Part shown: in pieces, positions 6,788-14,093 of the stretch
Numbering within the stretch: the stretch's first letter is position 1
Layout: every line of letters begins with the position of its first letter
From: JAIBJP01 sp035639875
GTDB lineage: Bacteria; Actinomycetota; Thermoleophilia; Gaiellales; Gaiellaceae
Reading direction: 5' to 3'
Length of the DNA: 18,634 nt
Assembly: GCA_035639875.1 (NCBI GenBank)
Contig: DASQXE010000084.1
Location: 1 to 18,634 of the forward strand
Position numbers and translations under genes: made by a program
The notes under the pieces: model-generated
The model's input: only the letters and a program-made list of their open reading frames with translations
Told to the model about the DNA's origin: nothing
Databases searched by the model: none

Positions 6788-7513
6788 CTAGAGCTCGCCG
6801 GTGAGCCTACGGACGATGTTGAGCACGTCCATCGGCGTGAACGCCTCGTAATCGGGATCGAGGCCGCGCTCGTCCTCGTCGGCACGGAACCAGAACGCCT
6901 GCGCCGTCTTCATGCCCACCCGCTTGGCCCCGCGGACATCCTCGTAGCGCCGGTCGCCGACGAACAGGGCTCGCTCCGGCGCGACGGCGAGCGGCTCGAG
7001 GGCCGCCAGGAAGATCGTCTCGTCGGGCTTGCGCTTGCCGACCTCCGAGGAGAACACCGCGACGTCGAGGCGCTCGCCGAGGCCCATTCGCTCGAGATCG
7101 TTGTGCAGCAGCCAACCCGGATCGAACGCGTTCGAGACGAGGCCGGTCTTCAAGCCCCGTTCGCGCAGCGAGTCAAGGAGCGCGTGCGTGGAATCGCCCA
7201 GCCGGCGGGCGGGCTCCCAGGCGGCGTGCTCGGCCTCGAGAAAGCGGCCGAGCTCTTCGTCGGAGACCTCGACGTCGAATCCACCGAGCAGCTCGCGCAC
7301 CATCCCGGGGTACTCGATCTCGTCCACCGAGCCGGGGACCCAAAGGAGCGGTTCGTAGCGCTCCCGGAATCGCGCGGCCGTGTCCGTGTGACCGGGTAGG
7401 CCCTCGCGTCCGAGCGCCGCGAGGCCCGCCTCCCACCCTGCCTCGAGCAATGCTTCGTCGTAGGCGAAGTGGAACAGCGTGTCGCCCCAGTCGAAAAGGA
7501 CGGCTTCGATCAT
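6788..7513 (-). CDS. HAD-superfamily hydrolase (class IA-like)
   Basis: This 241-aa cytoplasmic hydrolase probably acts on a small phosphorylated or halogenated substrate that cannot be inferred. HAD motif I is FDWGDTL (residues 7-13, nucleophile D8). Motif II is LVSNAF (S127), the motif III lysine lies in GKRKPD (about K162), and motif IV is GDRRYEDVRGAKRVG (D187, D192). A helical cap of ~90 residues lies between motifs I and II, as in subclass IA. Motif I is the DxGDT variant, without the usual second Asp at +2. The ATG at 7513 is chosen because MIEAVLFDWGDT is the normal HAD beginning; a longer frame reaches 7567 but would cross the divergent antiporter start. No Shine-Dalgarno is seen; TAACGT lies 10 nt upstream of the ATG. 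Confidence 0.88.
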   Translation of the reverse strand: MIEAVLFDWGDTLFHFAYDEALLEAGWEAGLAALGREGLPGHTDTAARFRERYEPLLWVPGSVDEIEYPGMVRELLGGFDVEVSDEELGRFLEAEHAAWEPARRLGDSTHALLDSLRERGLKTGLVSNAFDPGWLLHNDLERMGLGERLDVAVFSSEVGKRKPDETIFLAALEPLAVAPERALFVGDRRYEDVRGAKRVGMKTAQAFWFRADEDERGLDPDYEAFTPMDVLNIVRRLTGEL

Positions 7514-7523
7514 CGAGAGGCCA

Positions 7524-7533
7524 ACGTTAGGGT
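7524..7533. promoter_or_regulatory. Overlapping divergent -10-like elements (HAD gene / antiporter)
   Basis: In the 29-bp divergent gap, TAACGT on the minus strand (7529-7524) ends 10 nt before the HAD ATG. TAGGGT on the + strand (7528-7533) ends 9 nt before the antiporter GTG. The hexamers overlap by 2 bp. The spacings imply leaderless or nearly leaderless mRNAs in both directions. No -35 elements are evident. Confidence 0.4.
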
Positions 7534-7542
7534 GCGCGCGGC

Positions 7543-8586
7543 GTGGTCCGCAAAACGCTCTACGCACTTCTTGCGCTCGGCCCTCTCGTCATCGCGCTCG
7601 ACCGAGCGGGCGCGAGCGACATCACGCTCTTCATCGCCGCCGCCCTCGCGCTCGTTCCGCTCGCGTGGATCATCGGCGAGTCGACCGACCATGCGGCCAC
7701 CCACACGGGGCCGGGGATCGGCGGCTTCCTCAATGCCACGTTCGGCAACGCCCCTGAACTCATCATCGCCCTCTTCGCCGTCGCCGACGGCCTCACTGAG
7801 GTCGTGCGGGGATCGCTGACGGGCAGCGTCGTCGGCAATCTCCTGCTCGTTCTCGGCTTTTCGCTCGCATTTGGGGGAGCGGGGCCGATCGACCGCGAGT
7901 CGAGCCTGACCTCTCTCGCGCTCGTCGGTTTGGCGACGCTCCTCTTCCTCGCCCCGGCAATCCCGAGCTGGCACGGCGACCCGGAGCGCCATTCGCTGGC
8001 CGTCCTCTCACTGCCGGTCGCCTGCGTGTTGCTCCTCGTCTACCTCGCCGTGACGTGGATCTCGCTTCGCCGGCACCGGCGCCTCCACGTCGGAGGCGAG
8101 GGAAGCGGCGAGGATGTTTGGTCGTTCCCCGTTTCCGTTGCCGTTCTCGGTGCGGCGACGGCGATGACGGCCTTCGTCGCGGAGATCCTCGTTCACTCGC
8201 TGGAGACGTTTGCCGACCGCGCCCACCTGAGCGACTTCTTCGTGGCGGCGGTCATCGTCGCGATCGTCGGGAATGCGGCTGAGCACGGGGGCGCGGTCGT
8301 CGTTGCTTATCGGGGGAGTATCAAGCTGGCAGCTGAGATCGCGCTTGCCTCGAGCGCCCAGGTGGCAGTGTTCCTCATACCCGCCGTTGCATTGCTCGCG
8401 TGGGCGATCGAGCCACTCGCGCTCTCGTTCCGCCCCGTGGAGCTCGGCGCTCTCTGCGCCGCGACCGTCTTTGTCGCCGCGCTGCTCTGGCACGGCCGCT
8501 CGAGCCGCGCGCGCGGTATCGCCCTCGTCGCTGCTTACGTCGGCGTTGCGATCGCTTTCTATCTCGCCGGTGACCGCAATCCCTGA
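7543..8586 (+). CDS. cax: Calcium/proton antiporter (CaCA superfamily, CAX type)
   Basis: This 347-aa polytopic membrane protein expels Ca2+ (or a similar cation) in exchange for protons. It carries the two inverted CaCA alpha-repeats: GNAPELIIALFAV (residues 68-80) followed by GSLTGSVVGNLLLVLG, and GNAAEHGGAVVVAYRG (243-258) followed by IALASSAQVAVFLIP. The acidic residues E72 and E247 in these repeats are the expected ion-binding residues. About eleven hydrophobic segments are present, with a hydrophilic loop at ~176-193 between halves. The ~350-aa length is normal for CAX proteins. The GTG at 7543 is the only plausible start, with -10-like TAGGGT 9 nt upstream and no clear Shine-Dalgarno. 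Its neighbours give no hint of regulation by calcium. Confidence 0.92.
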   Translation: MVRKTLYALLALGPLVIALDRAGASDITLFIAAALALVPLAWIIGESTDHAATHTGPGIGGFLNATFGNAPELIIALFAVADGLTEVVRGSLTGSVVGNLLLVLGFSLAFGGAGPIDRESSLTSLALVGLATLLFLAPAIPSWHGDPERHSLAVLSLPVACVLLLVYLAVTWISLRRHRRLHVGGEGSGEDVWSFPVSVAVLGAATAMTAFVAEILVHSLETFADRAHLSDFFVAAVIVAIVGNAAEHGGAVVVAYRGSIKLAAEIALASSAQVAVFLIPAVALLAWAIEPLALSFRPVELGALCAATVFVAALLWHGRSSRARGIALVAAYVGVAIAFYLAGDRNP

Positions 8587-8620
8587 TCGATTGGAAGGGT
8601 TCGGTTACCCGCACGTTAAG

Positions 8621-8637
8621 AGGCGGGATCGCCGCCT
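8621..8637 (+). terminator. Weak hairpin after the antiporter gene
   Basis: AGGCGG (8621-8626) and CCGCCT (8632-8637) form a 6-bp stem with a 5-nt loop, 34 nt after the antiporter stop. There is no T-tract, so it may be a weak terminator or part of the leader of the following ABC operon. The 109-bp gap must contain that operon's promoter. TTGGAA at 8591 is the best -35-like word, but no well-placed -10 stands out. Confidence 0.25.
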
Positions 8638-8682
8638 TCACATCAGACCCCGATGGTGACACCCTGACTCCACCAGTCCCTT

Positions 8683-8687
8683 GGAGG
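8683..8687 (+). promoter_or_regulatory. Shine-Dalgarno GGAGG fixing the ATPase start
   Basis: GGAGG is followed by 8 nt and then the ATG at 8696. This rules out the in-frame TTG at 8681, which precedes the site. It is the clearest ribosome-binding site for a first gene in the window and contrasts with the leaderless-looking starts elsewhere. Confidence 0.8.
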
Positions 8688-8695
8688 TACACCAC

Positions 8696-9475
8696 ATGGC
8701 TACGACGACCAGTGAAGAATCGGTAACGGCAAGCGAACGAGCGACGGCGGGCGCGGTCGTCGAAGCAAAGGAAATCACGCGTCGCTACGGCGAGGGCGAC
8801 ACCGCAGTCGACGCGCTGCGCGGCTGCTCCATCGACGTTCGCCGTGGAGAGCTCACGGCCGTCATGGGGCCGTCGGGCTCGGGCAAGTCGACGCTCATGC
8901 ACATCCTCGCCGGCCTCGACCGGCCGACGTCCGGCGCGGTCTCGATCGACGGCACCGACATCACCGCGCTCGGCGACGCAGAGCTGACGAAGCTCCGCCG
9001 CAAGCACATCGGCTTCATCTTCCAGTTCTTCAACCTCCTCCCCATGCTGACGGCGGAGGAAAACATCGTGCTGCCGCTCGAGCTCGCCGGCGGCAAGATC
9101 GACAAGGCCTGGGTCGACGAGGTGATCAAGAAGATCGGCCTCGACGACCGGCGCGGACACCGGCCCTCGGAGCTCTCCGGCGGCCAGCAGCAGCGCGTCG
9201 CGATCGCGCGCGCCCTCATCTCGAAACCGACCGTCGTCTTCGCCGACGAGCCCACGGGCAACCTCGACTCGTCCACGAGCGCCGAGATCCTCGAGATCTT
9301 GCGCGACTCGGTGACGACCTACGGGCAAACGACCGTCATGGTCACGCACGACGCCAACGCGGCGGCGATTGCCGACCGCGTCCTTTTCCTCGCCGACGGC
9401 TGCATCGTCAGGGAGCTTCGCGGCGCCAACGCGCACGACATCCTCGAGGCGATGGACGAGGTGAGCCGGTCATGA
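8696..9475 (+). CDS. ABC transporter ATP-binding protein (MacB/LolD-type)
   Basis: This 259-aa cytoplasmic ATPase powers the permease encoded next. It has Walker A GPSGSGKST (58-66), a Q-loop at Q110 (FIFQFFNLLP), signature LSGGQQQR (160-167), Walker B VVFADE (180-185), the D-loop following at GNLDS, and the switch histidine H218 (VTHD). The FQFFNLLPMLTAEENI and ADEPTGNLDS segments are typical of the MacB/LolD group. This group works with FtsX-like permeases by mechanotransmission rather than by classical import. The N-terminal ~20 residues form a Ser/Thr/Ala-rich extension. The start is set by GGAGG 8 nt upstream. The stop overlaps the permease start by ATGA, so the two are translationally coupled. 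The substrate is unknown; lipid, lipoprotein or peptide handling is typical of the group. Confidence 0.95.
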   Translation: MATTTSEESVTASERATAGAVVEAKEITRRYGEGDTAVDALRGCSIDVRRGELTAVMGPSGSGKSTLMHILAGLDRPTSGAVSIDGTDITALGDAELTKLRRKHIGFIFQFFNLLPMLTAEENIVLPLELAGGKIDKAWVDEVIKKIGLDDRRGHRPSELSGGQQQRVAIARALISKPTVVFADEPTGNLDSSTSAEILEILRDSVTTYGQTTVMVTHDANAAAIADRVLFLADGCIVRELRGANAHDILEAMDEVSRS

Positions 9476-12333
9476 TCGGCGTCGCCCTCAAAGGGCTTGC
9501 GGGGCGGAAGCTCCGAGCCATCCTGACCGCCTTCGCCATCGTCCTCGGCGTGACGATGGTGAGCGGTACCTACGTCCTCACAGACACGATCAACAAGGCA
9601 TTCGACAGCATCTTCCAGGAGACGTACGCGAACACCGACGCGGTCGTGTCAGGCAAGACCGCCGACATCAACGTCCAAGGCGACACGGCCGATAAGCCGT
9701 CGATTCCGGCGTCCCTCCTGGAGAAGGTCAGGGCGCTTCCGGACACCGCCGCGGCAACGGGAAGCGTCATCGACGACTCGCACACGAAGATCCTCAAGAA
9801 GAACGGGAAGGCCATCAACACCCAGGGCGCGCCCTCGTTCGGCTTCGGGATCGATCCTGCGCAGGCGCAGTTCAACCCGCTCAAGCTCGTCGAAGGACGC
9901 TGGCCCGCGTCCTCGAACGAGGTCGTGACCGACAGTCAATCCGCCGACGAGCAGGGCTACAAGGTCGGCGACACGATCAAGGTCGCGACGCTGAAGCCCG
10001 TCCAGTCGTTCAAGCTCGTCGGCCTGGCCCACTACGGCGAGGTGGCGTCGATCGGCTCGGCGACCTTCGCGGTCTTCACCATCCCCAAGGCGCAGCAACT
10101 CCTCGATCGCGTGGGTCAATACGACGCCATCTCGGTGGCGGCGAAGGACGGCGTCACGCCGGAGAAGCTCGTCCAGGAGATTCGTACGATTCTGCCCTCC
10201 GATGCCATCGTGCGTACGGGCGCACAGCAGGCGAGCGAGGACAAGAAGGACGTCGAGTTCACGAAGTTCATCCGCTACCTCCTGCTCGCGTTCGCCGGGG
10301 TGGCCCTCTTCGTCGGCGCATTCGTCATCTTCAACACGCTCTCGATCACGGTCGCGCAACGCACGCGGGAGTTCGCGACTCTGCGGACGATCGGCGCTTC
10401 GCGGAAGCAGGTGCTGAGCTCGGTCATCATCGAGGCCTCGGTGATCGGGCTCATCGCGTCGCTGACTGGCCTCTTCTTAGGGCTCGGACTCGCCGCGTTC
10501 TTGAACTGGCTCTTCAAGCAGTTCAACCTCGACCTGCCCACGCAGGGAATCGTGTTCGCTCCGCGGACGATCATCGTCTCGCTCGCAATCGGGATGATCG
10601 TGACGCTCGTGGCCGGCCTCCTGCCGGCGCGCAAGGCCACGCGCGTGCCGCCGATCGCCGCAGTGCGCGAGGGATTCGTCCTGCCGACGGGCCGAATGGC
10701 GCGGTTCGTTCCCTACATCGCGCTCGTCGTCATCGCGCTGGCGGTCGCGGTGCTCAGCTACTCCCTCTTCAAGCACCACATCGGAACGGCGCAGCGGCTG
10801 ATCGCGATGGCCGTGGGCGTCCTCGCCCTCTTCATCGGCGTGGCGATGGTCTCGTCAAGGACGGTCCGGCCGCTGGCGGTCGCGACCGGGCCGGTCGCGA
10901 AATGGGCGGTCGTCGTCTTTTCGACGATCTTCTACCCGATCACCCTCTCGTACTGGCTGCTGCGCTCGGCCGCCTTTGCCCAGCACGCCAGTGCGGGGCG
11001 CCGCCTGCGTCACGCCGCCTCAGGCGTCGCGATCCTGCTCGCTCTCGTGGTCCTCGTGAGCCTCATCGCGAAGGCGCTCGGCTTCATCGCAGTCGGCGTC
11101 GCCGCGATTCTTGTCGCGACGGTGCTGTTCATCTGGATCCGCTCGGCGGTTAGCAGCTTCGAACCGGAATGGCCGGTCGAGTTCCCTAACGTTCGGCCCG
11201 AGCGGACGATGAGCGCTCTCGCGAGGGAGAACTCGCGGCGCAACCCGGGCCGGACCGCTTCGACCGCCGCCGCGCTCATGATCGGCATCGCGCTCGTCAC
11301 GTTCGTGGCCGTGCTCGCCAACGGCATGAAATCGTCCAACAGCGACGCCATCAAGCAGCAGGTGAAGGCGGAATACGTCCTCACGGCGCAGGACGGCTTC
11401 TCTCCGTTCGTGCCCGACGCCGGCGAAGCCGTCGGCCGTTCCTCTGATTCCGAGTTCACGACGAGCGTCCGCTCCGGCCTCGGCAAGGCGGAGGGCGAAA
11501 GCGGCTACGTCACCGGCATCCAGCAGGGTGCGATCGCGCAGGCCTACACGTTCAAGTGGAAGCAGGGCTCCGACGCCGTCCTCAACAACATGGGCCGCAA
11601 CGGCGCCATCATCGCGAAGGACTTCGCCGACCAGAAGAAGCTCAACGTGGGAGACAAGCTCTCGCTCCTCGTGCCGAGCGGGCAGCGAGCCGACCTCGTT
11701 GTGAAGGGCATCTACGAGCCGCCGCCCTTCTTCCCGATCCTCGGCGAGGTGTCGATCACGCAGTCGCTGTTCGACTCGCTCTACGAACGGCCGCAGAACT
11801 CCTTCGTCTTCGTGGACGTGCGAGGTGAGCCCTCGGACGCGACGACGAAGTCGCTCGAGACGGCGGTGAAGGACTTCCCGGACGCCAAGGTGCAGACGCG
11901 CACGGGCTGGATCGAGCAGCAGAACAAGGACTTCAACAGCTTCCTGAACATGCTGTACGTGCTCCTCGCCCTCGCTGTCGTCGTCAGCATCTTCGGCATG
12001 GTGAACACGCTCGTCCTCTCGGTCTTCGAGCGGACGCGCGAGCTGGGAATGCTGCGCGCCGTCGGCATGACCCAGCGCCAGGCGCGGCGGATGGTGCGCA
12101 ACGAGAGCATCATCACGGCGCTCATCGGCGCGGCCCTCGGGCTACCGCTCGGGATCTTCCTCGCCCTCCTGATGACGAAGGCGCTCTCGCAGTTCAACGT
12201 CCAGATCAAGATCCCGATCGGTCAGCTGGCGATCTTCGCGGTCGTGGCGATCGTCGTCGGGATGTTCGCGGCGATCTTCCCCGCGCGGCGCGCGGCGAGG
12301 CTGAACGTGCTGCGCGCGCTGCAGTACGAGTAG
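9472..12333 (+). CDS. ABC transporter permease with two MacB/FtsX modules
   Basis: This 953-aa membrane subunit pairs with the preceding ATPase. It has an N-terminal TM helix (~13-35), a first MacB-like extracytoplasmic domain (~36-262), then an FtsX module with TM segments near 266-292, 315-345 and 365-388 ending LLPARKATRVPPIAAVREG. A second module follows: ARENSRRNPGRTASTAA with a TM at ~597-617, an extracytoplasmic domain ~618-820, and FtsX helices near 825-853, 880-903 and 918-938 ending IFPARRAARLNVLRAL. This arrangement is common in actinobacterial two-module permeases. The central block (411-565) is longer than the two-helix linker I would expect: it holds two helices (~412-432, 442-460) and then about three more hydrophobic segments (~478-500, 518-535, 537-557). 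Substrate is unknown. The ATG at 9472 overlaps the ATPase stop. Confidence 0.93.
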   Translation: MIGVALKGLAGRKLRAILTAFAIVLGVTMVSGTYVLTDTINKAFDSIFQETYANTDAVVSGKTADINVQGDTADKPSIPASLLEKVRALPDTAAATGSVIDDSHTKILKKNGKAINTQGAPSFGFGIDPAQAQFNPLKLVEGRWPASSNEVVTDSQSADEQGYKVGDTIKVATLKPVQSFKLVGLAHYGEVASIGSATFAVFTIPKAQQLLDRVGQYDAISVAAKDGVTPEKLVQEIRTILPSDAIVRTGAQQASEDKKDVEFTKFIRYLLLAFAGVALFVGAFVIFNTLSITVAQRTREFATLRTIGASRKQVLSSVIIEASVIGLIASLTGLFLGLGLAAFLNWLFKQFNLDLPTQGIVFAPRTIIVSLAIGMIVTLVAGLLPARKATRVPPIAAVREGFVLPTGRMARFVPYIALVVIALAVAVLSYSLFKHHIGTAQRLIAMAVGVLALFIGVAMVSSRTVRPLAVATGPVAKWAVVVFSTIFYPITLSYWLLRSAAFAQHASAGRRLRHAASGVAILLALVVLVSLIAKALGFIAVGVAAILVATVLFIWIRSAVSSFEPEWPVEFPNVRPERTMSALARENSRRNPGRTASTAAALMIGIALVTFVAVLANGMKSSNSDAIKQQVKAEYVLTAQDGFSPFVPDAGEAVGRSSDSEFTTSVRSGLGKAEGESGYVTGIQQGAIAQAYTFKWKQGSDAVLNNMGRNGAIIAKDFADQKKLNVGDKLSLLVPSGQRADLVVKGIYEPPPFFPILGEVSITQSLFDSLYERPQNSFVFVDVRGEPSDATTKSLETAVKDFPDAKVQTRTGWIEQQNKDFNSFLNMLYVLLALAVVVSIFGMVNTLVLSVFERTRELGMLRAVGMTQRQARRMVRNESIITALIGAALGLPLGIFLALLMTKALSQFNVQIKIPIGQLAIFAVVAIVVGMFAAIFPARRAARLNVLRALQYE

Positions 12334-12348
12334 CGAAACCGTTACGAG

Positions 12349-12398
12349 GCGGTGATGGGCCCGTTGTCCCGCGTGGGGACGATGGGCCCATGCACCGC
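12349..12398 (+). other. Long imperfect hairpin spanning the start codon of the 71-aa gene
   Basis: The arms 12349-12370 and 12376-12398 pair over about 22 bp around loop GCGTG, with one bulged G (12392) and two G-U wobbles. The core is GTCCC/GGGAC, then GGGCCC/GGGCCC, with an outer GCGGTG/CACCGC. GATGGGCCC also occurs twice as a direct repeat (12354-12362, 12381-12389). No T-tract follows, so it is not a classical terminator, though it lies 15 nt after the permease stop and could end that operon by another route. The ATG at 12390 lies in the 3' arm. Confidence 0.6.
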
Positions 12399-12605
12399 AG
12401 GGAACTTGCTCAGCGAAGCGCCGATGGGCTCGAAGTCTCGCTCCTCTGGGATCCGATCGACGACTATCTGAGCGTCCGCGTGGTCGACACGCGCGCGGAT
12501 GAGACGTTCGAAGTCCCGGTCGGCAACGCGAAGCCTCTCGACGTCTTCGAGCATCCGTTCGGCTATCTCGCTCGTTACGAGGCCGCTCTCCTCGCAGCGG
12601 CCTGA
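12390..12605 (+). CDS. Small conserved-type hypothetical protein (71 aa)
   Basis: The 71-aa acidic, soluble product is unnamed but resembles small proteins I recall from many actinobacteria. These have a beta-rich N-terminal half (VSLLWDPIDDYLSVRVVDT), a FEVPVGNAKPLDVFEHPFGYL segment and an Ala-rich end. The pattern LLW...V.V.D...F.V.V....ALDVFHHPF is the remembered signature; no function is known to me. There is no in-frame start upstream back to the permease stop, so ATG 12390 is the likely start. It lies inside a strong potential hairpin. GACGAT, a degenerate -10-like word, ends 6 nt upstream. It is followed by an 84-bp gap to the convergent aldolase that holds only a short palindrome (12674-12686). 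Confidence 0.7.
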   Translation: MHRRELAQRSADGLEVSLLWDPIDDYLSVRVVDTRADETFEVPVGNAKPLDVFEHPFGYLARYEAALLAAA

Positions 12606-12689
12606 ATCAGTCCTGGCCGACGTGGCGGCGGAAGTCCTCCGCGCGCGAAAGAAACGCTGCCGTCCCCGGACCGCGAATCAGATTCGTCG

Positions 12690-13766
12690 CTAGTACGGTG
12701 TCGGCGCGTCGCCCGCGAGCTCGACCGGACGGTCGCTGGCGGCCAGCGCTCGTGGAATCCGCTCGATCGCTTGCTCGATGTCCTCCCTGATGACATCCAG
12801 GTGCGTGACCGCCCGCAGGACGTCGTTCTTGGCGGCGAACGACAGAAGGACGCCATCGGCCCGCAGCCGCGCGACCGCGTCGTCGGCTGTGAGGCCGAGG
12901 CTTCCGACGTCGAGGAGGACGAAGTTCGTCTCCACCTGCTCGAGGTCGACCGGGAGGCCGGCCTCGGCAAGGCCCTCCGCCAGCCGGCGCGCGTTCGCGT
13001 GGTCTTCGGCCAGGCGCTCGACGTTGTTCTCCAGCGCGTAGATCCCGGCCGCGGCGACGATCCCGGCCTGGCGCATCGCGCCGCCGAACAGGTGTTTCAT
13101 TCGCCGAGCCTTCGCCATCCGTTCGCGGGAGCCTGCGATGAGCGCCCCCAGCGGACAGCCGAGGCCCTTCGAGAGGCAGAGCGTGACCGTGTCGAACTCG
13201 CGGCCGTAGTCGGCGGCGGACACGTCGGCCGCGACGGCCGCGTTCATGAGGCGCGCTCCGTCGAGATGGACCAAGAGCCCGAGACGCCTCGCCTCGTCGA
13301 CGACCGCGCGCAGGTGTTCGAGCGGCCAGACACGACCGCCCCCTCCGTTGTGCGTGTTCTCGAAGCAGAGGACGCGCGTGGGCGCGGTGTGGAGATCGCC
13401 GGGCGGATTGACCGCCCCACGGATCTGCTCCGCCGTGAAGATGCCGTACGCAGTGTGGAGCGCCTTCATCGCGAGACCGGAGTGGACGGCGGGGCCGCCG
13501 AGCTCGTAGCGAAAGACATGCGCCATCGCCTCCGCGAGCACCTCGTCGCCGGGCTCGGACAGGATCCGCAAGGCGATCTGGTTCGCCATCGTCGCCGTCG
13601 GGAGGTACACCGCCTCATCCTGGCCGAGCAGCGCAGCGGCGCTCTCCTCGAGCGCGATGACAGTCGGGTCTTCCCGCTTTTGCTCGTCCCCGACCACAGC
13701 GTCGGCCATCGCCTTCCGCATTCCGGGCGACGGCTGCGTGAGCGTGTCGGAACGGAGATCGATCAT
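12690..13766 (-). CDS. ltaE: Low-specificity L-threonine aldolase
   Basis: This PLP enzyme of fold type I splits L-threonine or L-allo-threonine into glycine and acetaldehyde in the cytoplasm. The 358-aa product begins MIDLRSDTLTQPS, typical of the family. The PLP lysine is K200 in LCLSKGLGCPLG; the cofactor aspartate is in VHLDGARLMNA (D169), with FENTHNGGGG at 135-144. Length compares with ~333 aa in E. coli LtaE. The ATG at 13766 is preferred over the in-frame TTG at 13775 because the family motif starts there. The -10-like TACCTT ends 7 nt before it; GAGGG is too close to act as a normal ribosome-binding site. It lies downstream of and co-directional with the glycine-cleavage operon, supplying that system's substrate. 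Serine hydroxymethyltransferase-like side activity is possible but cannot be judged. Confidence 0.93.
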   Translation of the reverse strand: MIDLRSDTLTQPSPGMRKAMADAVVGDEQKREDPTVIALEESAAALLGQDEAVYLPTATMANQIALRILSEPGDEVLAEAMAHVFRYELGGPAVHSGLAMKALHTAYGIFTAEQIRGAVNPPGDLHTAPTRVLCFENTHNGGGGRVWPLEHLRAVVDEARRLGLLVHLDGARLMNAAVAADVSAADYGREFDTVTLCLSKGLGCPLGALIAGSRERMAKARRMKHLFGGAMRQAGIVAAAGIYALENNVERLAEDHANARRLAEGLAEAGLPVDLEQVETNFVLLDVGSLGLTADDAVARLRADGVLLSFAAKNDVLRAVTHLDVIREDIEQAIERIPRALAASDRPVELAGDAPTPY

Positions 13767-13773
13767 CGCCCTC

Positions 13774-13779
13774 AAGGTA
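13774..13779 (-). promoter_or_regulatory. -10-like hexamer TACCTT before ltaE
   Basis: TACCTT on the minus strand fits TANNNT and ends 7 nt before the ATG at 13766, consistent with a leaderless ltaE transcript separate from the upstream gcv operon. The 66-bp gap to the 86-aa gene has no T-tract terminator, so read-through is also possible. Confidence 0.4.
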
Positions 13780-13832
13780 GCGGGGTCAGTCGAACAACGT
13801 GTCGCCCGGCGCGCTCCCCGAGCCGATCTCCA

Positions 13833-14093
13833 TCAGCCTTCGCGGATCTTGCGCTCGTGCTCGCCCATCCTGCCGAGCGTCCGCTTCATCCAGCCGCCTT
13901 CCTCGAGACGGCGATTGAGCACGTCGAATCCGCCCGTGGACGGCTCTCGCCGAAGGAGGACCTCGCCGAGCAGCTTGCGTTCCTCGTCGTCGAGGGAGTC
14001 GGCGAAGGCGCGGATCGCCGCGAGGAACTCCGCCCGCCCAGGGTTCTCTTCGCGCAGGGCGTCGACGCGCGCCTCGAGCATCTCGCGATCCAC
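13833..14093 (-). CDS. Uncharacterised 86-aa protein at the end of the gcv operon
   Basis: The 86-aa product is highly charged, soluble and probably mostly helical (MDREMLEARVDALREENPGR at the start, and FADSLDDEERKLLGEVLLRR). It has no cysteine, signal peptide or TM segment. I do not recognise the family. The GTG start at 14093 directly abuts the TGA of gcvPB. GGGAG lies 5 nt upstream, so it is translationally coupled to gcvPB. A second possible start is the ATG four codons later. Its position as the last gene of gcvT-H-PA-PB suggests an accessory role with the glycine decarboxylase or the following aldolase, but that is inference from context alone. Confidence 0.7.
   Translation of the reverse strand: MDREMLEARVDALREENPGRAEFLAAIRAFADSLDDEERKLLGEVLLRREPSTGGFDVLNRRLEEGGWMKRTLGRMGEHERKIREG

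Noticed and set aside
6682..6885. N-terminal extension of the cysteine-rich gene
   Set aside because: It overlaps the HAD gene, is Ser/Arg/Pro-rich and would need the repeat cluster to be coding. ATG 6681 gives a coherent protein.
12674..12686. Palindrome CGAATC-A-GATTCG between the convergent gene ends
   Set aside because: The one-base loop cannot form a normal hairpin and there is no T-tract, so it is not called a terminator. It could be a protein site but nothing supports that.
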